DNA of 64,000 bases, taken from contig NC_087062.1 in assembly GCF_963678635.1 (NCBI RefSeq), positions 57,798,129 through 57,862,128 on the forward strand. The letters are read 5' to 3'. Below the pieces are notes generated by a model. It was not told the DNA's origin, ran no database searches, and saw nothing but the letters and a program-made list of their open reading frames with translations. Positions 23,160-34,829 of the stretch are shown here, piece after piece. Position 1 is the stretch's first letter. Each line of letters opens with the position of its first letter. The translations under genes were made by a program, and so were the position numbers. The DNA comes from Symsagittifera roscoffensis. Lineage: Eukaryota; Xenacoelomorpha; Acoela; Convolutidae.

Positions 23160-25070
23160 TTTGACAGTGTAGGGGGATGCCTGTAGGCCCTATCCTGATA
23201 TCGCGCTTGGAATTACCCCATAAAAGCATCCACGCTTAACAAAACTTGCACATTTTTTTGTCGACTATATCAGAAAAATTGCCTTGTCGACGGTGATTGC
23301 AGAGTGAGCACGTTCTGTTATGGTTGGTATGAATTAGGTCAAAAATCAAATTCAAATGAGTAGATTGATTGTAGAGTGAATGTAGGCTAAGTAGCGTTAA
23401 GATGTCTGTTACCGAGCTGGACCAGAGAGGAAGACTATTTTAGCTGAGTACTTGCCTATTTTAAACTCCCCTGTCTTAGTAAACTCCCCTGTCTTAGTAA
23501 ATTGTTTTTTTTTAGTAAACGAGCCTCGTACGCTAAGTTGTCGTTATTGGCTTAAGTTAATATGAAGTGTTTGTGCTGACTGAGGGTGTATGAGCAGCTG
23601 CTGCATATGTTGCGATTGGTAAGGCAGATTAGTTTACTGCTAATGTTGAGAAAAGTTACTGGCAAAAAAAGCGACATACCTTTCCAATGGATTGATTGGG
23701 CGTTTGAAACGGCTTTTGTTCGATAGATAGAGTTGATTAAGGTCTTTCTCCACGTCTGTTGATAAACATCGCTTGGCCGAAGTGCATTCGATAAATTTGT
23801 GTCGGCCTAAGCTGTTGAAACACTGTTTGTATTCTTCCACCATTTCTGCCTGTTGATTTACGGCAATTTTCAAGTTAGTGAACTTGGCTATCTATTGGAC
23901 AGGTCAAAACTGTTTATGCTGCATCAGGAAATCTGTCGTAGTTTCGTCTGGACATAGAAAAGAGCTGGTTAGGCCGTTTATTTGACAGTTGTTGCTTTGT
24001 TCCTTGATTGTGTCATCCCGCTTGGTATGAAGTCGATGGTTCTAAGTTCAAGTTGTCGCATGCTCGTGAGAAGTTACTCAGGCACTGCGCAAAGTCCCAG
24101 CTTAAAATATTCGATGTCGTGCAGCACGCTGTGTTTTTCCCACTTCAATGGTAAACTTACTGGACGATTTCAGCAAGCAAGTTGGGTTAGGTTACTCGAC
24201 TTGAGGTCGGCTGGTAAGCCGTTGATTTTAAAAAGTTTCTATAGAATCTAAATGTAGATTTCGTGGAGTCTAATTTTGGCAGCATTCTAACAAATTTGAA
24301 CCAGATGTTAAATCCAGTGGGTTGGCGTCAACCTTCTTCAGTCTAAAATCCGGCAAATTGAACACTTGAGACTAAAGTTGCTGCCAGTAATCGGACGATT
24401 GTAAGCATAGTTGCTGACTTTTCTTTAACCAGTGCCAGAAATGATGTGATTGCCAAAAATATTGTGATCTCTTGAAAACGATTTAGTTCTATGATGGTTG
24501 CTGAGATAGATCGCAACGTACACTTCAGTTGCAGTAACAGATCTATTTGCTTGAAGTTGTTAGTAGCTCATATCGGAAATTTTCAGTTGACAGCTGGGCT
24601 TCGTGAGTTAAGTTGTAGTTCCATATGGGAGTTGCGTTAGAAACAAGTTGAGGTGAGAAATTGTATCGTAATGGAGCGCAAAAGTTGAATGTGTCCTGAT
24701 TAGCATGTTATGTTGATCTGAAATCAAATGCATGCTGAAGCAGTTGTTGAGTGGTGACATTGTTTTTGCCTGATTTTTAGCTCCGTTTGTTTTTAGCTCC
24801 GTTTGTTTAGCATCTATGTCGATTGTAATCAAACTGTAAGTAGAATAGTAAGTAGAAAAGTCAGCAACCGTAGAATTGACGATGCTCTTGACTTTTATTA
24901 GTAGGTCGCACTTTCATGTTCGTAATGTCGAAACAATGCCGAGCCAATCTTAGTAGAAAAAAAACAGCAAAGTCGTGTGCGATTTTGTTGAGAAGATCGA
25001 AACAAGACGTTACCTCCTCGAAAGTAAACTTGACATATTCGTTTTTAGGGGCTTCTGTAGAGGTCAATTA
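23160..25070 (-). pseudogene. gag: BEL/Pao gag-like region
   Basis: Open pieces at 24861-25067, 24608-24832 and 23640-23873 on the minus strand are separated by stops. The piece near 24300-24350 resembles the conserved D-x-N-P-L-D segment of Pao gag proteins. At the end there is a cysteine region: C-S-L-C encoded at 23299-23310 and C-K-F-C at about 23239-23250, in the same frame, a reduced form of the zinc-binding part of Pao gag. The product would form the particle and bind RNA. Confidence 0.65.
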
Positions 25071-25079
25071 ACTACTGTA

Positions 25080-28000
25080 AATTAGGCTTCGCTGGAGCCA
25101 TAGAAAAAGGTAATTAAAAAATTTTAGCTCATTAGACATGGCGGATTAAAAATTTTACCAGCTCAGTTGGTAGCGATTGCTAAGTTGTTTCCGTTAGATA
25201 AAGCTCTCTTGAATTTTCACTATTAATCACGATCAATTTTTTTATTCAATCAAACCAAGTGCTATTCCAGTGGTTAAAAAATATATTGAGTTAGAGCTCA
25301 ATCAGCTTTGAGCTTCGGGTACAGTGTATTTTGAGACTTTTCAAGTTTTTTTTTCAAATACTTGCAAGCATAGGCTGAAGATTTTTTTTAACCTTTAGAT
25401 TAAGGAGAAAACCAGTTGGGTTTCTGAAATTTAAAGCAAAATGCTTCTGGGCTGAAAGTTTGGCAATCGAATTTTTGCATTTTTTTTCAATTGGGTAACT
25501 TTCTTTTTTGGATCCAAGTGAGTTAGAAATTCTTCAGATTTTTTCAAATTTTGCTAAAAAGTTCTTGGCTTAATCTGGTTTTGAAAACTTTTGTTCAGAA
25601 TATAAGGCTAAGCAGCTTTGAAAAAAGGCCAAGGTTTTGATAATTTTTGGGCTGAAAAATTTGGGTGTCGAAATTGTCTTTGTGAATAGGAAACATTCTA
25701 AGAAAAACTACCCTGGTACACCCCAGATTAAAAACTTTCGGGCATTACTTTTAAAGGAAAAATGCAAGAATTTAGTACAGTTCGTGATGAAACGCAAACA
25801 TTAGTTTTTTGTTGTTATGAATTCTTTTTTTTCAATAGTCTCCTCGAATTGTTTTTGAATTTTTGTAACACGAAACTGATTTAACCAAAATCTTAGCACA
25901 AATAGTTTTTGTGATCTTAGTTTCGAATTTTAGCACAAATTTTGGATTATTTTCAAAACGAAAGAAGTTGGTTCTGGCCGGGTCAAAGAGAAGGTCGAAA
26001 TTGGCTTCCAGAAGAACTTAAAACTCTTAACCACTCAAATTTGGTCCAAAAACAAGCGAAATCGCGGAATCTGCGACAGTAGTTGCAGATTCCGGAACAG
26101 ATTGTTAAAACCAAAACAAACAATAAAACATTTGAATAACAAAACTGGCCTGTTGACGAGTTTACAACTGTCAGCGGAATCAACAAGGTGAAAGCGGGTT
26201 CCGCTAAATAAAAGCTAATCCCTCAAGTTGTATGCAAAATCCGGATTTTGTTTGCGCGTTTCAGTTACATAAAAAAAAATTAGCAATCACTATTTTTTTT
26301 ACATGGTGATCACTAGCGAGTTCAATCTCAATTACTACTAACAGTTGAGCTACTCACAAACTTTCGTTCTCACTCCTTGCCAACATGCCCCTAAATGCTG
26401 GATCTCAATTCCCGTCAACTTATTCCCAGACATTCGATCTCCTGTTAACTTACTCCCAACTTCGATCTCAAATCTTGCCAACGTATTCCCAGCTTCGATC
26501 TCAATTCAATTCCTGCCAACTTATTCCCAATTTCGATCACAATTCCTGCCAGCTGGACATACTGAAAAAAATTATTACATCAAATCTTTTCAATTGCCCT
26601 TCAATTCAACTAAATTAAGTTTGCTTCATTTTGGCCTTCATTGCAAAACTTTTTATCAGCCAAAAAACCAGAACAGACAAGTACAGTTGTTAATCTCAGT
26701 AATCCAAAAAAGATAGGTCAGAATTTAGCGATTCTAAACTGAAAATTGAATTTGGAATCTTATGTGCTGCTAATAAAACATAAATTTACCGGACAAAAAA
26801 TTAGAAATTGCTAATGGTGAGTTTGAACTTGCAAATTTTACAACCCACGAACCTCACATATTGGCTTTAATCAATGGTTGTGCTTCCGAATGATCCAAAA
26901 AAATGATTGCTGAAAAATTTCCCAACCAAACACTAAAAGGAACTTTCAAGGATTTAATTAACCGAATATTAACTTACGACCTGTTCGTTGATTCCGCTGT
27001 GAATTGTTAATTCTATCCTTTTAATTTTACTTGTTCATATGCAAGAACTGGTTCAAATCAATTTAACATATAAGCGGGATCCACTTACAATTTGCGGAAT
27101 CCGCTTGCATATGCGGTTTCCGCTGAAAAGTTTTGCGGAATATGCTTGCAGTTGCGGAATTCAGAGCTACTAGCTAAGATTGCTTGTTGCGGAAGCCGCA
27201 AAAAATGTGCCGACAATTTCTAAGTTACGGGTATTTTACGCGGACTCCATAGAGTTTTTAAAAGTAAACTCCACTTACCTTTTAACCTGTTAAAAGACTT
27301 GTCTCTGGGTTCCAAATACCTACAGACACCAAACTGTTCGTCAATTGAGTAATTCTGCTTGAAATCATTTAGGTTTGTCGTTTTGCTATACAATGTAAAA
27401 CGAACAAACCACAATGAAAATTTTAAAATTAGGTTAAAAAGATCTAACTTAGAAAATCAGAAAACTAATTTGCACTAACTTCAATTAAACTCACTTTTGG
27501 CTGGGTTTTATTCATATTTTAGTAATCAGCGGAACAAAATAAGTAGAGCACAGAAATTTCAAAAGCAGTGCAAAGGTAAAGAGACGTACCATATGCCAGT
27601 TGGTCATAAACGATTCAATTACATCTTCTATTAGAGCTATTTCAGTCACTGCTGGTAGCACCAAATATGCACTTGAAGGTTTTGCACTGTATTAACTGAA
27701 TTTTATGCCACACTACCAAATATGTAGAAAATTAGGAAAGACATTATGGTCTTTAGCCGACGCTAATTCGAGGATGAAAGAGTATGTCGCTATTTTTTCA
27801 CACTTGTTCATAAATTAGATTTTGTTCTTGCTCTTAACATGAGTGGTTCAAGCTTATAATAGATATTTAAGTATATCTTCAGTAGAAGAAAAGCTTATAC
27901 TAAAACTGTTAAATTATAATTTCAAATGCCTATTCGTTTCTGTCTATTCGAGTATCAAAAAATAATAATGAATAGGTAACTGAAAACAATAAAATTTAAA

Positions 28001-28640
28001 TTCGAATTTTATTGGCATTTCTGTCATGAACGTAAATACATTCTTAACTGAACAGTCATTTTTCTTTGCATAGATGTAGACAAGGGCAACTAGTTGACAA
28101 TAACAGAAGCGCAGTAATGAAACCTTAATGGTTTTGGTAATTTCCTATAATCCTTCAATTTAGAGCGGGCAGAGGGAAGAGCTTACCATTCAAGCAGTCC
28201 CGCTATGTAAAAGGATATGAAAGCACTTGACAGCACACATAACGAAAATGTTACTTAGGAAAATGAAAGGGATGACCTCCGATTTCTAAATAATCTTGAA
28301 ATTGAATGTTGCAGAATCAGTTGGAAGCTGCAAACACAATAAAAATAATTTAAAAATTTTAACTCCGTTGTTAATGTAGACAAGCTCAGAAAAAACAATG
28401 GCGAAAATCATTGTTTTATAGACAATCTCAGAAAAAAAATTGAAAAGAATCATAAACATATACGACAAAAAATTAAGGCCCCACAACAAAGTTATGTTTT
28501 CTTAAGCTTTGGTGTCATATTTAGCCTGAACTATCTTTTTACCTCAACTTTCAGATTCCAAGAATGAGTGCCTCTACGCGGATGGACCACGCATCACTCA
28601 ACAGTGTGGTTCCCAAATTCCATTTATTCTACATCGGTCT
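25080..28640. other. Non-coding stretch with minisatellite and palindrome clusters
   Basis: About 3.5 kb of AT-rich DNA without a credible gene; open frames are short and lack motifs. It holds the 26.4-kb minisatellite and two clusters of GCGGAAT/ATTCCGC words (about 26050-26210 and 27070-27200). Confidence 0.5.
26390..26560 (+). repeat. Minisatellite, unit about 33-38 bp
   Basis: Around five degenerate copies of a unit close to CTTCGATCTCAATTCCTGCC followed by AACTTATTCCCA occur in direct order. Copy length varies by small insertions. Confidence 0.8.
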
Positions 28641-28647
28641 CGTATCG

Positions 28648-28692
28648 AGAGCCAGAGAGAGAAAAGGAGAGAGAGAGTGCTGCGACAGAGAT

Positions 28693-28766
<74 letters not shown>

Positions 28767-28858
28767 AGAGATAGAGATAGAGAGAGAGAGAGAAGGGAAA
28801 AATAAAAAAAATGGAAGCCGAAGAAATAGGAGAGTCGAGAAAAGAAAAAAGAGATAAA
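28648..28858 (+). repeat. GA-rich microsatellite and purine tract
   Basis: Long runs of GA dinucleotides (densest at about 28694-28790) with interspersed A-runs. The + strand is almost purely purine for more than 150 bases. Frames reading Arg/Glu repeats across it are artefacts of composition. It ends some 50 bp before the LINE coding begins. Confidence 0.95.
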
Positions 28859-28904
28859 ACGAGAGAGAACAAAGAAAAGAAACACCACATGGGTTTTGGA
28901 ATAA

Positions 28905-29290
28905 TGAGCAGTCAGAACCAGTCTACCTGCTCATGTACTTGTTACTGGCTGGACTTCTAGTTCTCACCCTACTATTCTGCCGCGGAATCGAACCAAACCT
29001 TGGCCCACATAACTGCAGTATTTGTCACAATAAAGTTATCATTAACCAATACTATGTCTGATACCACTTCGGAGGGTGGATACACCTAAGAAGCTCCACA
29101 CTTAAAGTTATCAATCAAGGTCACGCAGTTTTTACTATGACTATGGCAAAATCTAACCCTTTGAATTGTGACTACTGCAAAATCAACTCCATCGACACCC
29201 TTAATTAAAAAAAACAACCCCATCGACACCCTTAAAAAACAACAGCAACCCCCACCACCAAAACATGACCACAACATAGAATACTACGTT
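28905..29290 (+). pseudogene. LINE N-terminus: hydrophobic segment, 2A-like motif, zinc finger
   Basis: From 28921 the frame encodes about 20 hydrophobic residues, then G-I-E-P-N-L-G-P at 28984-29007. This differs from the 2A consensus D-x-E-x-N-P-G-P at two places (G for D, L for the first P). Directly after it, C-x2-C (C-S-I-C at about 29014) and a later G-W-I-H-L segment resemble the PHD/RING-like finger at the start of this LINE group. A stop lies near 29056 and several cysteines are missing. In related elements a 2A-like sequence can split the polypeptide or route it. Here the motif is probably inactive. Confidence 0.6.
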
Positions 29291-30640
29291 AAAATGCAAG
29301 TGGCCTTAGACCAAAACTAGATAACATTATCCACCACATGGCTACAACAGACAGATGGTTGCAGCAGTCCAAGAAAACTTTCTAACGAATGAACCCAAGC
29401 CTCTTAATGAACACCAAGTTGTTGTACAAAACCGATTTACCAGTCGAGGCAATGAAGCGGACTAGCATTCATTTTGAGGAAGACATAAATTATCAAACAC
29501 CAAAATTATCACCTAACGACCCCCAAACAGAATAAGCAATCACAAAAGTTATAAACACGTTATCTTTAACAGTTTTTAATATCTACATCCCATCACATTC
29601 AAGCTGAAGCCCCTGATATACTGCTTCCATCCAACACCTACCAACAAATACAGATGCAATAAGGCAAACAAAAAACAACCCTTAACTTCAAAAAAGCAGA
29701 CTGGAATAATTTTTGTAAAGATAGCAAAAAAGCGTTTTGAAAAAAGCTCTACTCAAATCAACTATAGAAGGCGAGACAACCTTCCGGAAATCAGTTTGCG
29801 GCGGGGCATTTAGACATATACTTCAAGGATGCATTAAAGAAGTTTTCAACAGAAGCTTTTAAACTCTCCTTAACAAGGGACACTTTTCAAGAACAAGATC
29901 TCGGAGACCACAAAATGAGTGAATTAAAATGAGAAATGAAATTTTTTTTAAGATGAAAGAAGAAAAAAATAGATTGAGTTTCTTGGCAATGTCGACATTC
30001 GATGGGCAACAAGTGAACTCTGGTATACGGTTAAATATTTAACCAACACCATTGCCAAAACTCCAAGAAAAGCACCTATTATCTTCGACAACGATCCCAT
30101 TCACAACACGCAAAAAAAGGTGTGAATTTATTCATTTCTCATTTTATTTCACTCTTTTTGTAGTCTCCGAGATTTTGTGGTCTCGGAGACCACAAAATGG
30201 GTGAATTAAAATGAGATATGAATAAATTCTTTGTAAAGATAACAGAAGAACAAATTGAATTGAGTTTCTTGGCAACGTCGATATCCGACGGTTTACAAGT
30301 AAACTCTGGTATACGGTTAAAGGTTTATCGAACACCAATGCCAAAACTCCAAGAAAACACTTATTATCTTCGACAACGAACCCATTCACATCACAAAAAA
30401 CCTGTAATAATTTCAACCAACAGTTCACTCGATGCCCAAAAAAAAATAAAAAGGCAAAAAGGAGCATTTATTCGAATGATCAAGCAATTCAAAAAGAATT
30501 GAAAATTTTACTTAAATTGGTAAAGGATGAAAAAAATCAAGTAAGAAAAGAAAAGCATTTGCACCTGTTAAAATCGCTCCAATTTAATTACATTTCATTA
30601 GAAAACAATCTTTGAAATACCTCAGTATGTTGATAAGCCT
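29290..30640 (+). pseudogene. LINE endonuclease remnant and linker to RT
   Basis: A N-A-S-G-L-R-P-K-L segment near 29290-29320 marks the start of the endonuclease domain, which nicks the target DNA in this class. The following part keeps only scattered similarity and lacks identifiable catalytic residues. From about 29900 the linker resembles the F-L-G-N-V-D...L-W-x-x-V-K segment found before RT in this group. It is duplicated at 29899-30110 and 30181-30395. Confidence 0.65.
29899..30395 (+). repeat. Direct repeat (offset 282) with inverted junction
   Basis: About 215 bp starting TCTCGGAGACCACAAAATG at 29899 recur at 30181. Just before the second copy, about 30128-30180, the same first 50 bases appear in inverted orientation, so a near-perfect hairpin with almost no loop is centred at about 30180. 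The copies differ by substitutions and small indels. Confidence 0.85.
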
Positions 30641-31480
30641 CTTATTGAGTAATGCACCATAAATAAAAAATGGAAAATGGGTAGATTAATACCCTTGCCT
30701 AAACCTTTTACAGATCCCGAAAAAGATAAGAGCTACCGAAAAATTGCACTGATTTCTCCAGTGAAAAAAAATTATCGAGCGTTGCCCGACTTCAGTTTTA
30801 ATGAAAATTTTTAGGAACATCAACACGGATTTGATCAACTAATACTGCCCTAAACTGTATCTCAATCTAATAAAAGCTATTTTGAACCAGGCCAAACAAT
30901 TTCAAAGCATTAACGATTGCCCTAGATTTGACTTCAGCCTTTGATACTATTGACCACCACCATCTGCTCAACGACATCGCCAGCTCGAATCCTTCCAAGA
31001 ACACCAAAAGGTGCTTTCTTGCATGCCTGCGAGGTAGACATACTTATGTAAAAATTAGAGACCCAAAATACAAACGCAAGAAGGTGAAGCAAGGTGTCCC
31101 ACCAGATGGTGTTCTATGCGCGGCCCTATTTAATCTTCATATTCCAAAACTATGTACTAGAAATTGATTACATCAAAGTGACCACTGATGCATGCGTCAT
31201 AACCCTCATAACACTAGTACTTAATATTACCAAAGATAAGTCCACAACATCAGTATTCTCAACTTATAACCTTGAATTTAAATCAAAACCAAAAAGTAGG
31301 GTTCAGAGAATCAGTTTACCCGATACTTGCCTTCCCAAAATTCTAAGAATCACATTTGACATACAACTGAACTCATGTGAAAACTGCACTAAGACCTGTG
31401 ATAAACTGCATAAAAGGAACTATGTACTTGAAAACTTGCTAACAGTACTTGGCGTTGCTCCATAGAAACACTCAGCGTAA
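30640..31480 (+). pseudogene. LINE reverse transcriptase
   Basis: RT would prime on nicked target DNA. Open pieces are 30928-31167 and 31094-31465. Upstream (30660-30900) there are remnants of the I-P-x-P-K-P-G and Y-R-x-I-A-L-I-S-P blocks. The first catalytic block reads A-L-D-L-T-S-A-F-D-T. The template-grip block K-V-K-Q-G-V-P is kept, but the following G-G-V-L-S-P is altered. The second catalytic box, expected as Y/F-A-D-D, reads T-T-D-A at about 31182-31193, so an Asp is lost. A later H-K-R-N-x-V-L block near 31410 fits the thumb region. Confidence 0.8.
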
Positions 31481-31559
31481 ATAATAAGGCAACTGGGAGA
31501 GGATATGCATCTCCAATTTGAACCCCAACAATAAGTTACACTAACTGGCAACGCTTACA

Positions 31560-32200
31560 AATAAATTAAACAACGCGAAATTAACAAACGGATGCTTAAG
31601 AATGAGTGACATAAAACCTTTACGTGACAATACAAAAGTTCTAGCGGTTAAAAAACACAACGAAATGCTTTCTAAACTGTTTTTTCTCGGATTTTACCAG
31701 GAGCGCATAGCTGACCACCAAACTATTAACAACGAAAGCATTAATCGGAATATCATAACTATCCTCAAAAGTATGTTCAAACCAGATATTGGACATTTGC
31801 TTAACAAAAACCGAGCGAAATTCTCTAAGCTTGAATACGCTACCGGGATCAAAAATTTTCACACCACAGAATCACAAAACTTTCTGAACGAAAATTCCAG
31901 GCTACTTGGCAGAAGACCCCCCATTTTGTCACCAAATGAATGCAAATTTGGCTGGAAAACTCGATATACACTGCCCATTTTTCGATGATCACTGATCTGG
32001 ATTTTCAACTCACCTCGCCAGCTACCACCACAGGCTAAACAACGCTATACCCGACGTCTGCCCAAGTTGCTACATAGGACTGAACACCACGGACCATCTA
32101 ATTAACTGCCGGATACACCCAACCTCACTTACCATTGAGAGATTATGGGAGAATCCCGAAGATTCTGCCAAAGATCTGCAGCTTATCACATAAGCCCAAG
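31560..32200 (+). pseudogene. LINE C-terminal domain with zinc knuckle, copy 1
   Basis: The open piece 31602-31988 starts with the M-S-D-I block and ends just before a stop. After a frame change, a C-x2-C-x8-H-x3-C knuckle is encoded at about 32054-32106, followed by the L-W-E-N-P end of the protein near 32150. This matches the end of jockey-like ORF2 proteins. The part from 31803 on is inside the tandem duplication. Confidence 0.75.
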
Positions 32201-32627
32201 TAACGGGAGTTTTTCTCGATTCTCTTCACTAATAAAAACCTCCCGCTTGAGCTGGGCATGGAGTTTTACTCGGTTCTCGGTAAGCCGAAAAACTTGGCCA
32301 TTCGAACGGTCTTCACAAACAGAAAAAACTCCTTCTCTGTTGCGCTATACAGACAGACGGTGCCGAGACCATCATAAAGACGCGTTCACTGGAAAATTAG
32401 TTCCTTTTTGTGTTTCACCGCTAGATACCCTGGGAGATCTAGTAAAATTATTTGACAATGCTCAAGTACGCTATGTATTTCCAATCGAAACATATTATGA
32501 ACTGAAATTATACTCTAACCCTTGGTCTATCCTTACAAAAAACTTTACTGTCTCCACATGTCTTCACTGCATTGCAGAATACTTAAAGAATGTAAAATTT
32601 ATCAAGAGTATTGCAACGACAAACAGT

Positions 32628-32838
32628 TGATTAGTGAGAAGTGAATCAATGAGATTTGAGTGAAAATTCCAGTAGTGATTCAGATCAAATATAAAAATAT
32701 GGTAAATCACCCGCAACAGCTTGCAGGAACTCAGAAGTTAAGTTCATGTTTTATCACTTATTTTTAACAAAAAACCGGGAAGTGATTTTTCAGTTTGAAC
32801 CAATTAAGACAGATTAGCTCAGTAAGGAAATTTCATCA
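32628..32838 (-). repeat. Copia 3' LTR, copy 1
   Basis: About 211 bp. On the minus strand it begins TGATGAAATTTCC and ends CTAATCA. It is preceded on that strand by GAAAAGCGGGA (32842-32852), a plausible polypurine tract. It abuts the LINE 3' region. Confidence 0.75.
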
Positions 32839-32859
32839 ATATCCCGCTTTTCAAAATAA

Positions 32860-34560
32860 CTGATTCACATCAGAATATCTCAGAAAAAAAGCAGTTTTAC
32901 ATTTTGCAAGTTTTTGTCAAAGCGTCTGCAGGCATGTTTGCTGTTGGTAAAAACCTTGTTCTGTTCAACTAACTTCTGATAGAATTGTAGTTTTATGGCA
33001 AAATGCTTCTTATTTCCTTGGTTCAATGAAAGTTTATTAAGGGCAAAACAAGTTTATTTTTTCACGAACACTTCCAAAGGCCTATTAGAAGTTATGCCCT
33101 ATTCGCAAAAAATTCCCAGTAAACGATCTCTTTTTTTACAGTTTCGACCACAGCATTATCTTCAGCTTCTTCTGTTGAAATTGATATACAACGCGGAAGC
33201 CTGCTAGATCAATTCATTACGACTGATTTGTCACTGAGCTTGAAACAATATCCTAAGGTAGTTCTCCTATTGTCTACACTTCAATCCATTCCGCATCCGA
33301 CTAACTAATAAGTTTGAAGACTTCAGCCCTCCTATAGACTGAAGATGAACTTTTTGGCCTAACTTATATCTTTGACACTTTTTTCCAGCTTTCCAATGGT
33401 TTTAACTTGGGTTTTCCACAAAAGAACCTTAAAGTTTTGCTGCAAAGCAAAAGTCGGGCCTACTTGACAAAGCATTGAATTAAGGCAACCAAAAAACCTC
33501 GATAGTCACATATTTTTATATTTTCTATGCAAAATTCTGAAGTACAATCTTCTTTCGTCAGTTTCTGCACTGACCTTAAGCGTTTGTTATCGGTTTTGCT
33601 GCGGTCAACTTAAATCTTGAACAATTTATCAATATACTTCTTCAGACTAATTTTCATTTCGTTTTTCAGTTTTCAAATTCAGTTGTTATCCCTAAGACCA
33701 GTATAAGGTCTTTTGTCTCAATTTTTTTTTTATTTTTCAGTTATTCTGTTTTCAAACTAGCTACAGAAAACTTTTCTTGCTCAACAAGCCACTCTATTAT
33801 CTACCCACGAACAAATTCTATTTCTAAATAGAATCAAATTCTAAACATTCTATTTTTCCCTCAGTCATATTAACCGGCAAGGCCTCGTCAATGATTGAAT
33901 TTCCAAACCCTATTTCCTCAAAATATACTTTAAGAGACCTATGCCGGTTTCTACCGGACTTTTTTAGCATTAAAAGACTTTTCTTCAGAAAACAAACTAA
34001 AAGTTTTATTTTTTCGCAAATGACTCGAAGTCTTCAGGTTACTTCATCAAAACATCTCATCTAGTTTGGCATTTAAAGATGCAGTTATAATGGCTAACTA
34101 GCTCAGCTCATTTTTGTTTTGAACTGCTAAGCTTAGAAGTACTCTTATGGTCGACAAATTAGTAATATGTGAATAGGTGCCGTGGCAATCCTTTCTCTCA
34201 ACTTGACTGAGACTTTTAGCCACAAACCTAGCCCTAAAACTAGAAACTTCACAACTAAGTCCGCACTCCAAAGCAAAAGGCCATCTACTGCCTATACGCT
34301 ACTCTCCTCTATTCTTAACTAGTTTCTCTATTGATTCAGTTTTTTATTTTGCTTCTTGCCAATCAAGGTCTGCTAAAACTTCCTTAGCAGTTTTTATTGT
34401 ATTGCCGAGAGCTTTTTCAAAAAAATTTACATCACTGATCGCTTCTTCTTTGGCACTTATTTTTATCTTTCTCAAAATATAATTTAGGTCCGTCAAAACT
34501 AACGTTTTTGGAGTTTTATACTTTGAGTTTTTCTTCAATCTCAATTCCTATCAGATCAGT
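32860..34560 (-). pseudogene. pol: Copia reverse transcriptase and RNase H, copy 1
   Basis: On the minus strand the piece 34344-34544 ends in an L-A-D-L-D-W-Q-E-A segment that fits the region before RT. It is followed by R-I-G-S-R-W (about 34300) and the L-S-T-I-R-V-L-L-S-L-A-V-Q-N block near 34120-34165. The first catalytic motif (V-K-T-A-F-L-N-G in the family) is altered to I-I-T-A-S-L-N, and no Y-V-D-D box is recognisable. The RNase H end shows T-L-G-Y-C-F-K and S-T-E-E-A-E blocks (about 33150-33275). The C-terminal A-D-A-L-T-K motif is encoded near 32925-32942. Confidence 0.75.
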
Positions 34561-34829
34561 TCTACTTTTTCCCATGTTCCCTTCCCAAAACTCTCGTTTT
34601 TGACTTTTTGTCTAGCTTTTTTTGCAAAACTTTATTCTCGCAAATCTCTACGCCAAACATTGAAAAGTTTTAATAACATTCAGTTTGGGTTTTTCCCCAT
34701 TCGTAGGTTGTTTTTCCTATAGCAGAAGGAAATCACATTTTTTCGAGATTGCTAGCCATATCGCGGGCATGAGGCCAGTAAATTAACGGTAAGTACGCTT
34801 CAATAAACATACAGCGAGCCTTTAGAGTA

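Larger units (their letters stand above)
20270..25070 (-). mobile_element. Degraded BEL/Pao retrotransposon
   Basis: Read on the minus strand, the order is gag-like region, cysteine-rich region, RT, RNase H and integrase, with motifs typical of BEL/Pao. These include the V-A-F-S-A-D-I-E block of RT, the post-RT L-H-V-F block, and the integrase G-V-W-E-R-L-V block. The longest open piece is 114 codons, so this is an old dead copy. LTRs were not found on either side. Confidence 0.85.
28890..32627 (+). mobile_element. Degraded jockey-like non-LTR retrotransposon (LINE)
   Basis: The domains run in order: a hydrophobic segment and 2A-like motif, a zinc finger, a Pro/Lys-rich linker, an endonuclease remnant, the linker to RT, RT, and a C-terminal zinc knuckle. 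The RT contains the D-L-T-S-A-F-D-T block (about 30928-30952) and a K-V-K-Q-G-V-P block (about 31082-31105). All frames are broken. The 3' untranslated part reaches the copia LTR at 32628. No poly-A tail or target duplication was seen, and the 3' part is included in the large tandem duplication. Confidence 0.85.

Noticed and set aside
26390-26560. CRISPR-like direct repeats
   Set aside because: Units are irregular and continuous with no unique spacers, and the setting is eukaryotic. It is a minisatellite.
28564-28890. Four overlapping frames of Arg/Glu or Ser/Leu repeats on both strands
   Set aside because: They are translations of a GA microsatellite and carry no protein information.
32145-32630. 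161-codon ORF repeated at 36894-37379
   Set aside because: It overlaps the LINE C-terminal coding in another frame and its 3' untranslated part. It is repeated only because the DNA is duplicated.
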